A DNA stretch of 55,469 nt, taken from positions 1-55,469 of the IMG/VR virus record IMGVR_UViG_3300032271_000676, one strand, 5' to 3'. How positions within the stretch are numbered: the stretch's first letter is position 1; every line of letters begins with the position of its first letter. The notes below the pieces were generated by a model. The model searched no databases. It saw nothing but the letters and a program-made list of their open reading frames with translations, and had not been told where the DNA came from. The stretch is from a virus. Positions 27,398 through 35,900 of the stretch are shown here, one piece after another. The translations under genes and the position numbers were made by a program.

Positions 27398-27979
27398 TTA
27401 AATAGCGTTAGTAGACGCTGTAAACTGCGCCTTACTTTGAGCAACACGGACGATGGTATAAGCATCACCCCATGCATTACCGGGAACTGGAGACAGATCA
27501 ACAATACGGTATTGACCGTTGCTACCTGAACCCACCAAAGTGGAAGACAAAGTACACTGCGACAAACCGGTGGTGGTTGAACCAGCAGCCAAGTTTGCAG
27601 TAGTAAGGTTTGCTTCGTTTCCTAGCGCAGTCTGCGCAACTGAACCGTCAGCTTGAATTTCATACACGATCAAAGGATCGTTGTAGAAATAAGCAATGCA
27701 AGAACCAGTAATGTACGTGGTGTTTGCGGGCCAGTAATTAGATACACGACGACGACCAGTAGTATCAGTCCACTCACATCCTGCAAATGCTCCTGAAGTT
27801 GCTTCAGTACCAGTTGTAGGAATAATCACGCCTGCGTTTGCAGAGTAATTGACAGACTGACCTTTAAGAATATTGCTTGTATAACCAGAAGTAATGCCGC
27901 CAGCCAACGCCTGTGCGCGATCCAAACCAGAAGGGTGGAACGCAGGGCGCAGACCAAACGGAGCTGAAGTTGCAGACAT
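27398..27979 (-). CDS. capsid-cluster protein, possible head decoration or minor head subunit
   Basis: 193 residues. The N-terminus SAPFGLRPAFHPSGLDRAQA and the core GCEWTDTTGRRRVSNYWPAN are conserved in a family that regularly precedes this kind of capsid gene. The rest is beta-rich with no membrane or catalytic features. Placed 14 bases upstream of the capsid gene. A role as head decoration or a minor head protein is inferred from position. Confidence 0.6.
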   Translation of the reverse strand: MSATSAPFGLRPAFHPSGLDRAQALAGGITSGYTSNILKGQSVNYSANAGVIIPTTGTEATSGAFAGCEWTDTTGRRRVSNYWPANTTYITGSCIAYFYNDPLIVYEIQADGSVAQTALGNEANLTTANLAAGSTTTGLSQCTLSSTLVGSGSNGQYRIVDLSPVPGNAWGDAYTIVRVAQSKAQFTASTNAI

Positions 27980-28000
27980 AACAGTCTCCTAAAATTTGCC

Positions 28001-28540
28001 TTACCCGTGGAATATAGGTGCGGGTTTCGGCGAGTCAATATTACCGGCGTCACCTTCTACCGACACAATGTTACGTCCTGAACGATCTCGGTAACTTAGT
28101 TGTTCCATATCTACCTTGATTTTGTTTGCCTGATCTTGCGGCTCATCATGGTGGAAATGTGTCATTACATCTTGATACACATCCATCGGTAGTTTGTACA
28201 AAACTAATTCATTACACGTTACATGCCCAGAATGCTCTTGAGATTCAGCTTTGACTCGGTTATTTTGATATCCCGGTATTTCATCTTGCATGACCGGAAC
28301 GTAACCCAGACGCATCCGCTTCTCAATCGTATCGTAACTGTTAGTTGTCGATAACCAGCAACAATGCCAACCCTTTAAAGTAGGCACATCCGGAAGCGCA
28401 CTTTGTGACCACTCATCAGTCCACATCTTGCGACGTTCGTTTGATAGGGCCGACTGATTTTCTGGAGCATCTCGAACTTGGTCAAGACTAGCGCGGGACT
28501 CGCGCCCAGTGTTCAGTGATTTTTTTAAACGATCTTCCAT
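28001..28540 (-). CDS. conserved head-cluster protein, unknown function
   Basis: 179 residues. The core GWHCCWLSTTNSYDTIEKRM, followed by RLGYVPVMQDEIPGYQ and then SGHVTCNELVLYKLPMDVYQ, is a family I know only as a constant companion of scaffold and capsid genes in related phages. Mixed charged composition with a helical N-terminus. It shares one base with the scaffold-like gene. Probably needed for head assembly. Confidence 0.6.
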   Translation of the reverse strand: MEDRLKKSLNTGRESRASLDQVRDAPENQSALSNERRKMWTDEWSQSALPDVPTLKGWHCCWLSTTNSYDTIEKRMRLGYVPVMQDEIPGYQNNRVKAESQEHSGHVTCNELVLYKLPMDVYQDVMTHFHHDEPQDQANKIKVDMEQLSYRDRSGRNIVSVEGDAGNIDSPKPAPIFHG

Positions 28541-29502
28541 TATTGACTCCTTAGTCTATTACGGGCTTCTTCGGCGTAACGCTTAATCATACGCGCCCTC
28601 ATTTCGGGATTATCCCAGTAACCAGCTTGCTTCATCGCACTGACCTGATCGGCAGTCAACGTAAACGTATTTGCCTTTCCACCAGAGCTTGCTGCTGCTT
28701 CCCGGCCCGAACTTGTAACAGGACTACGGCGCCTTCTTGGCTCGTCGTCTATGTTGTCAGTATAACGGTGTGGCAATCGTTTTTGCAACCGATTAGTTAA
28801 TTCATCCCAGTATTCTAAAGAAGACGGGTCATAGCCTTCTTTTACTAGACGTTTATCTACAGTTTGCGCTATTTCCGAGTCTTCATCGCGACCAGATGGG
28901 TCATACCAAGAATTTTGGTCTAACCATTCTTTGGCCATGCGCTCTACTCTCGGATCTGGTTCCTGTATTGGAGTTGTCCGTATAGGTGCAGTCATCTGCC
29001 TTTTTTGCTCTTCTAACATCTCTGCTGCTCTACGCGCCTCATAATAAAGGTCTGTAGCCGATGCATGTAGGGCGCCATCACCAGAAGATATTGCTTCGGC
29101 CATTTTTGCTTGGGCAAATTTAGCTCTTTGCACCTGATCATCTAATTCCGCATTCACACGCGCAATGTCGTGACTTTGCGTTTTTCGCTCAACTGCAGTT
29201 ACACGTTCTAAAAGTTTTTGATTTTCAGCACGTAAACGATCTAACTCTACGCTGCGCTCTTCGTTTACACGTTTGTGATATGCCTTACGCGCTTTACGAC
29301 GCTCACGCCGCGCTGCTCGTACAGCCTCTGAATCATCAGGATGGTCTTGATCTTCTGGGTCTTCAGAAGCCTCGCCCTCAGGGCGAGGGTCTGCAATTTC
29401 ACCAACCGGATCAATGCTGTCCGGCAATTCAACCATTGCCGAACCATCTGCTTGTTCCGTGATTGCCATTACCTCTGTGTCATCTCTTGGTGCTGTAGCC
29501 AT
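28540..29502 (-). CDS. scaffold-like head assembly protein
   Basis: 320 residues, very acidic N-terminus (residues 1-60), then a long coiled coil (about 65-150, RRERRKARKAYHKRVNEERS onwards) and a basic C-terminal region (about 230-320), the classic layout of scaffolding proteins. DGSAMVEL at residues 19-26 echoes two DGSA motifs in the portal. PRPEGEA at 39-45 is encoded by copy 2 of the palindromic repeat. It lies two genes upstream of the capsid protein. Function inferred from architecture and position. Confidence 0.65.
   Translation of the reverse strand: MATAPRDDTEVMAITEQADGSAMVELPDSIDPVGEIADPRPEGEASEDPEDQDHPDDSEAVRAARRERRKARKAYHKRVNEERSVELDRLRAENQKLLERVTAVERKTQSHDIARVNAELDDQVQRAKFAQAKMAEAISSGDGALHASATDLYYEARRAAEMLEEQKRQMTAPIRTTPIQEPDPRVERMAKEWLDQNSWYDPSGRDEDSEIAQTVDKRLVKEGYDPSSLEYWDELTNRLQKRLPHRYTDNIDDEPRRRRSPVTSSGREAAASSGGKANTFTLTADQVSAMKQAGYWDNPEMRARMIKRYAEEARNRLRSQ
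29369..29388. repeat. 20-base palindromic interspersed repeat, copy 2
   Basis: GCCTC + GCCCTCAGGGC + GAGG, one base different from copies 1 and 3. It encodes PRPEGEA in the scaffold-like protein, in the same frame as the other coding copies. Confidence 0.8.
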
Positions 29503-29513
29503 GTCAGCCCCCC

Positions 29514-29942
29514 TTAAACAAAAGCTTTCATAAGCAACGGATTACAAGTGATCTTTGCAAAGATCTCGTGATCGTTGATTAGGCAAAAGCTTATTACTTC
29601 TTTTTCTGTATCAGGGTCAGGCATGTCCCATCTGTCCCCACCCCACTTAGGCACGCGAACAAAATCGCCTACCTCACACCATGAACCTTCTGGCCAAGGC
29701 TCCATCGTGTCACGTTTTTTAAACGCCAATGGGCCAATTGATATTACTTTGCCCACCATGTTGTTGTATTTTTCTGTTTCTTTTGTTTCTTCAACTAAAA
29801 TAATTCCCGATTCCGTTGTTTTGGTCTTAGCTTTACGCAACTGTACTAAAATGCGTGCGCCAAGAGGTGCTGCACCGGGATCCAACTGCGGAAAGGCCGC
29901 AGCTATTTCGGCTGCGTCAGCAGCCACCAGTGATTCAGTCAT
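29514..29942 (-). CDS. GroES-like co-chaperonin
   Basis: 142 residues from ATG 29942 (AGGAAG upstream, overlapping the previous stop by 8 bases). An upstream Met at 30041 in the same frame is out of place with the gene before it. After a 15-residue leader the sequence follows the Cpn10 fold: LGARILVQLRKAKTKTTESG (first strand and mobile loop), IILVEETKETEKYN, VGKVISIGPLAF, and VGDFVRVPKWGG. It would cap host GroEL, as T4 gp31 does, for folding of the capsid protein. No GroEL is encoded. Its place in the head cluster supports an assembly role. Confidence 0.75.
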   Translation of the reverse strand: MTESLVAADAAEIAAAFPQLDPGAAPLGARILVQLRKAKTKTTESGIILVEETKETEKYNNMVGKVISIGPLAFKKRDTMEPWPEGSWCEVGDFVRVPKWGGDRWDMPDPDTEKEVISFCLINDHEIFAKITCNPLLMKAFV

Positions 29943-30117
29943 CTTGATCTTCCTGTAGTAAATTGTTAAGTATGTCTTTGGCAGCTTGTAAGCCCGCCAC
30001 TTCTCCCACCAAACGCTGATACTTCGCATAATCTGGTGCATTACCTTGCGCCATACTGTACGAAATCTCCGCTTGTCGCGCTTCTACAGCGCTTAGGAAG
30101 TCATTCCAATACCTCAT
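29935..30117 (-). CDS. short helical protein in the head cluster
   Basis: 60 residues, predicted as one or two long helices (FLSAVEARQAEISYSMAQGN, then LVGEVAGLQAAKDILNNLL). Start overlaps the previous stop by 4 bases, end overlaps the GroES-like start by 8. Small coiled-coil proteins of this type often lie near portal and scaffold genes; function unknown. Confidence 0.6.
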   Translation of the reverse strand: MRYWNDFLSAVEARQAEISYSMAQGNAPDYAKYQRLVGEVAGLQAAKDILNNLLQEDQDD

Positions 30118-30329
30118 GCATCGCCTTTACGGACACCGCCATCAAACTTGCCGTGTTCACGATTTGCTTGGCCTAAAGTTGCTTTGTTAAGCTCGCCATA
30201 CTTTTCACCATCAATCCATGCGCCTGCTGCCATTCGATGGTGTTGCTTGCAATGTTCGTGACAACTATCCGGCTCTTGCGACGATGCTCGACTGCTTAAT
30301 TGCGAATCATTTGGTCTGTTCTTTGCCAT
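30114..30329 (-). CDS. small hydrophilic protein downstream of portal
   Basis: 71 residues. Contains a CHEHCKQHH cluster that could bind a metal ion and the segment GAWIDGEKYGELNKATLGQANREH. No membrane or signal features. Overlaps the portal stop by 23 bases. Not recognised beyond being a regular small partner of such portals. Confidence 0.55.
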   Translation of the reverse strand: MAKNRPNDSQLSSRASSQEPDSCHEHCKQHHRMAAGAWIDGEKYGELNKATLGQANREHGKFDGGVRKGDA

Positions 30330-32907
30330 GATGTTCTCCAGTTAAACTTCGTTGTGCCATATGCTCGGCCTCTATAGCCGAACGTTCTTGTTCTGCTTTA
30401 ACCTTTTCTTGATCCGCCATTAAAGTTTCTGTTTTCATTCTTTCATCAGTTAAATTGTTTTCCGCATTTATAGCAACATCTACGCTTCGCTCTTTTTCGC
30501 CTTCCATTGCTTTGAATTGCAATTCGTCTTGTTGTTCTTTCATTTGCGCTTGCAACGTTGCCTGTTTCATCTGCAGCTCTTGCGCATGTTCCGATTGCTG
30601 GGCCTGCAAAGTAGCTTGTTTGATTTGCGCATTCATCTGATCAGCTTGCGCTTTACGTTGCGTTTCTGCCTGTGCTGCTTGCGATTGCGCCATGACCGCA
30701 GGATCCATTGGTGGCTGCTGATGCTGCATGAGCTGCTGTAGCGTTTGAGTCATTTGCATCACGCTTGGCATGATCTGGGCAAATACTGCATGCGCATCAA
30801 GATGTACATGCTGCGATGCCGTCATAATCAAATTATCTATTGGCGCCGTTAAGCGCTTAGTATCATAGTTTTTAAGATCAATGTTTGTACCTTTTGTGGC
30901 ATAACGCTCAATCTGATTGCGATACCACAGCGACATATGTTGCTTGATATGCTCAAGCGCAGCCGGAAGAACTTGCTGCTGCATGATTGGGCTTCCGCCT
31001 AGATATGGGTCCATTGCAAACAAAATATGCGTGTTGATATGCGCAATATGATCTTGATTGGGATAAGCAAATGCATGATGCCCAAATACCATTGCTGCAT
31101 TTTCTTCTGCTGCATTTTGTTCTACGGGGCTCCTAGCGTCAGGCATAATCTCATTGATGTTTGGCACTTTTAGTTGCGCCAACACCTTGCTTAACACTAC
31201 ACGCATGTCAAAATGATCTGGATGCTGTGTAGCCAATTGCAAAATAGATTGGGCCTGCGCAATACGCTGTGTTTCTGAAAATATATGCGGATCAGATACC
31301 GGGATGATATCGCCGTTGCGCACAAAGTCCTGACGTTTGATTGTAAGATCTGCAACCAAATCGCCACGACGCATTTCATTTAAATGCCAACGATTAATAC
31401 GCCCTAATATCATTAAAACGCGCTTTTGCGCATCATGCAGACGCGCATGGATTGCAGAAAATACTGCAGCGCCTTGCTCAATCAGCGCTTGCGTCGTTCC
31501 GACTGGAGAATTAGACGTAACATCAGCTATCTTTTCTTCTGACGTTGTGACCACGCCCTTAGCCGCATCAGTAAGCCATCCAAGCAACTCGTAGAGGACT
31601 GTTGAAGGTGGATTAAACGGCATTGCCATAGCAATCTTTCTAACATCATCCACGCCTGCAGCGCCTTCAATCTCAGTAATCTGCGTAACTTCAATTTGGG
31701 GCGACTGTCCAGAAATCTTACCGCCTTTAATTTTAAGCATTGTAGGCGCGTTGTTAATATGAGCACTATCAAGCAAAGCCCGAAGAGTCCCAGTGAGAGC
31801 AGCTGAAAGGCCCCCAATGAGATGAGGTAATCCAATTGCATATGCGCCTCGCCACGGTATGAATTTAAACTCTACAATCCAATCGAGCTTGGTCATTGTC
31901 TCGTCACCGTCTTCCCAGTTACGGTACAAACCAAGCACTTCATTAGAATGGCTATCGAGCATCAGGATGTATGGCGCCATTTCACCATTAGAATAGCTGT
32001 CTTCCTCAAGCTCTAAGTACGTATAGATGTGATATACGCGCCGTAACCCATCGCGGTTTTCATCCCATTGCTTACCTTCAATTTTTTCATTAGCTTTTGA
32101 TGCCTTTGTCTGCTCTGGTTCCATCGCATAACGCGAAACAGAAATATCACGGTATAAACCACGCGATACACGGCGATCAAATTCCCATGAAGTAATATCC
32201 ATCTGCTCGGTAGCGCGTTGTGCCGTATAAAAATTGGCCGCTGCGAATGGCAACAGAATATTGTCAATCGGCACAAACTCTACACAAGGCCGTTTCTTTT
32301 GCTCGTCAAACCACATTTTGAAGAATTGCGAACCACCTAGAGGCAGCTGGGTAAGCAATTGCTCTTGCTCGTCCCGAAACTCCTCGATCTGCTCAGTAAG
32401 TTGCCAATTTGTAAAATCACGCTTGTTATTAGCTTTTTCTTGTTTCTCTTCGGTTGCCTCACCAAGAATTTTGGTACGAACCGGTCCGTCAGGCGGAAAC
32501 AATTCTTTGATGGCACGCGCTGCAAAATCAACGCACGCTTCAGCCATAACAGGGTGAACCACTTTAGACGCACCCATAAAGTTTGCTCCGCCGGGCGCAT
32601 CATTGCCTAGCCCCGTCCGTTTCAAACCTTCCTCGTATTGCTTGTCGCGTTGCTCTCGCGCCTGACGATCACGGTCAATATCATTCATTAACCGCATAGC
32701 TATTTGCGTCAGGTCGTAACTTTCCATCTCCTCTGCCATGTTGGCATAAAAGTCTTGCGACTCTTCAGGGCCTTTAAATTCCATATGTACAATTGCAGAA
32801 CCATCCGGCTGTTCTTCTACATCTGAAATTTCTTCGTCCAGCATAACCGTAGCCGAGCCGTCTTCATTCTCTTGAACGTCCGGCTGGTTGTCTTCTTGAT
32901 CTGCCAT
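30307..32907 (-). CDS. portal protein (P22-like, long)
   Basis: 866 residues. Forms the dodecameric ring at the packaging vertex. The acidic N-terminus carries two DGSA motifs (residues 16-21 and 35-40). The body follows the P22-like portal pattern, with GANFMGASKVVHPVMAEACV, IDNILLPFAAANFY, then LPHLIGGLSAALTGTLRALL and VTSNSPVGTTQALIEQG. The last ~150 residues are a long Gln/Ala/Glu coiled coil (QQLMQHQQPP onwards), comparable with the barrel of P22 gp1. Gene order terminase, polyvalent protein, portal, scaffold, capsid supports the call. Confidence 0.85.
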   Translation of the reverse strand: MADQEDNQPDVQENEDGSATVMLDEEISDVEEQPDGSAIVHMEFKGPEESQDFYANMAEEMESYDLTQIAMRLMNDIDRDRQAREQRDKQYEEGLKRTGLGNDAPGGANFMGASKVVHPVMAEACVDFAARAIKELFPPDGPVRTKILGEATEEKQEKANNKRDFTNWQLTEQIEEFRDEQEQLLTQLPLGGSQFFKMWFDEQKKRPCVEFVPIDNILLPFAAANFYTAQRATEQMDITSWEFDRRVSRGLYRDISVSRYAMEPEQTKASKANEKIEGKQWDENRDGLRRVYHIYTYLELEEDSYSNGEMAPYILMLDSHSNEVLGLYRNWEDGDETMTKLDWIVEFKFIPWRGAYAIGLPHLIGGLSAALTGTLRALLDSAHINNAPTMLKIKGGKISGQSPQIEVTQITEIEGAAGVDDVRKIAMAMPFNPPSTVLYELLGWLTDAAKGVVTTSEEKIADVTSNSPVGTTQALIEQGAAVFSAIHARLHDAQKRVLMILGRINRWHLNEMRRGDLVADLTIKRQDFVRNGDIIPVSDPHIFSETQRIAQAQSILQLATQHPDHFDMRVVLSKVLAQLKVPNINEIMPDARSPVEQNAAEENAAMVFGHHAFAYPNQDHIAHINTHILFAMDPYLGGSPIMQQQVLPAALEHIKQHMSLWYRNQIERYATKGTNIDLKNYDTKRLTAPIDNLIMTASQHVHLDAHAVFAQIMPSVMQMTQTLQQLMQHQQPPMDPAVMAQSQAAQAETQRKAQADQMNAQIKQATLQAQQSEHAQELQMKQATLQAQMKEQQDELQFKAMEGEKERSVDVAINAENNLTDERMKTETLMADQEKVKAEQERSAIEAEHMAQRSLTGEHHGKEQTK

Positions 32908-32909
32908 GA

Positions 32910-35900
32910 TTATCTAGCCTTTTTGTGTACTTTGTGATGATGTTGACTGCGCGTCATTAGATGTACCATCGCTTCACTATATTGCGACGGGAACGCTATA
33001 TGATCTTCAGGTAAATCTTCTTCTTCATGGTATGGGCTTGATGGGGCCGACACAGATCCACCTTCCGCCTTACGCATGATTTTTACTTCTTGCGGTTGCG
33101 CATATTGCTTGCCCATTGCTGCAATTTGTTTTTCAGGAGCGTCAACAACATACTCTCCATTGTTTTGCATTGCATGGGCAATGTCTTCTTCTCCGACATG
33201 ATGCGTAAACGTTGTATGGTGACCAACATGGCTTGTGGAAGTTGTTGGTGTTGTCAATAATATGCCACCAGCAATTTTTCCGTTCTTGGATCTGTAGCGT
33301 TCTTGCGCAGGAGGGAAATAATTGTTATCCAAAAACCGCGAGTCCGACGCAATATGATGCGTCACTTCTTGCATCAATGGTTTGCCATTTGAATCAGACT
33401 TGTACACCGTTTTCTTTCCAACTTTCTTAGGATTACCATCTTTATCCAACACAGGGACTTTGACTCTCTCTTTAATTTCTATCTGTCTTGGCGGAATGAT
33501 ATGTTGTCTTTGGTAATCAAACCGCAAGTTTCCTATCGTCTTATGGCCGTAATGCGCCTTATCTTCAGTTGTGGGTTTGCCTTCACCATCAAAATGCCCT
33601 TCTGGGCCTTCTTGAAGTTCTGCAGGAGTAAGATCGCTACCCATGCCTTCTCCATGCGATACAGCTCGTGGTGCGCTCCAGTATTTAGCATGAGTAAATG
33701 CTCTTTGCATTGCCTCATCCATCGGCGAGTAGCGTTTCACGTTCGTAACCATGTAACTGTTCTTTGGTGGCGTCAGGTGACCCTGCTCATTCATAAAATC
33801 CTTTCCTTGGCCACGGCTAAATCCCGTTTGAGCGCGAATTGTTTCACCTACACGCGCTTGATCCCGGTTAATGTTTTCCCGGATTGCCATCCCGTTTTTA
33901 ACTTTAGGACCAATGTTAGAGAACGTAGAAAAGATTCCATTCTCTGGATCGTGCAACTCCCCAGCCTTACCATAAGAATTCATTATGACGTTAGAAAGTT
34001 CATCTAACGGCTTTTGTCTTTTTTTTGCGCGTTTTTCGTTGACAGCGCTTAATTCGTTTTTATTAAACTGTTGACGCTGCTGGTTGAGTTTAGCAATCGC
34101 TATACGTGATGTGCGATCAGACTCATCTACTACGTTTGGGCGGAAAAGAAAGTTTTTATTTGCTCGATCTGCCGCCTCTACAGCTTTACGTAACGATCCT
34201 GTATGCGCCAATATCCAATCATTTGTCATTGCCGGATCGTGCTTGGCTTGCGCGTGTGATGCGCGACGTACTGACGCATTTACATATTGTGATTCAGCAT
34301 TAGGCGCAAAACATGTACCTTTGCTTGTGTCTACAGTTCCATTCTCATCTACCCCGCCGCCACATCCTTCTGTCTGACCGGGGCATGCATTCAGTATATA
34401 AAACTGTTGATTGTCCCCATGACCCGACGTATACAATGCATACCCAGCCACACCCTTTGATGCTTTTGCACTGAACGTTTTACCGTTTTCTCCGTGCTCA
34501 TTATTCACCGTATCAAGTTTCTCACTTGAATCCAGTGTGTCGGAGTCATGCCCAATATGTTTTGCCGCCTTTAACCGCTGTAGCGCCTGCTGCTCGGCAG
34601 CACGCTGTTCTTCTAATGGTTTGGCAAAGTGTTCATCCAGTGCTGCTTTATGAATTTTAGTTATCTGGCCTAAATTTAATGGTGGTCGCGGTTCCGATCC
34701 ATATATCTCAGCTCTGGCTTTATTAACCTCACGCATACCATCTACATTTTCGCCAGCTTTGGGACCCTCCCCAGCATACCTCTTGCCCTCCCACATATGT
34801 CGTGGCACGACTATGCTTCGCACTCCACCAGATCCTATCCCATGAAATTTTACGCGCGTTGGATTCTCTGTCTCTTCATATTCTTTAGGTTGTTTGCTTT
34901 CTACCTGCCCGCCATCTTTTAGCTTGACCACTCCAGTGGAAGGGATTCTCTGCTTCCAGCTCTCATAGGTCGGCAAGTCTTTCGTATCGGTTTGCTGATG
35001 CTCTTTGATGTACTGGTTGTATAACGCAGTCTCTTGCTGCATCTTGGCTTTCAAACGATCTAGCTCTTCCTGTATCCCCGCTGGTTTAGCGCTACCACCG
35101 CTTGCCATATGCTCCATCAGCTCTTCAAGGTACCGTAGATGCTTCATCTGCTCCCGATACTCAGGTGAGCCTATGTGGTGTAGTAATAAGTCGTGGGCTG
35201 TTTGCACAGATCCTCCTGTTGCGTACATAGGCAAACCGTGAGTCGTTACATCCTTGCGCATCTCTTCCGTGATGGGGAAGTGGTGAACAGTTTTATACAC
35301 AGATGGCTCTCTCAGTTCAGCTTCGGCTTTTGCACTGGCTTCATCCATTCCTGATTGAGTTTGGAATATGTTTTGCCATCCTTTTTGCGCGGTTTGATTG
35401 AACACTGGTATCTGCGTGACACCAGCCTGCACTCCATATCTTTTACCAAGCTTGTTGAGAGTGTTGGGTACTTTCTTGTCGTAAAACTCATGCATACCCT
35501 CACCACCAACTTGAAGATCAAGGCCGCTTAGTTCACGCCAACCATTTTCGTTTAGTTTTTGATTCAATAATTTTTGGGCTGCTTCTTTACCAATATAATT
35601 TGGTAATTCAGAGTTTGGTAAGTCGGTTTTTTCTAATATTAAGCGTTCGTCGTGATCAAACGCATGCAAGTTGCCTTTGTCGGGATTTCCAAAATCCATG
35701 TGTGTGATACGACCAATTTTTTTGCTAAGGTCATACCGTTTAGCCTGCTCCTGCCCCGGCGTAACGACGATACCTTGGTAGCCATTCTTGGCTGCATGGT
35801 GAATTAGGTGCTTCAGCGCCATTTCATGCCAGTTGTTCTTGAATGGGCCGTTGAGTATGCCTATGTTTTCTAACTTAGGCGGTTCTTGGGCATCCATTCT

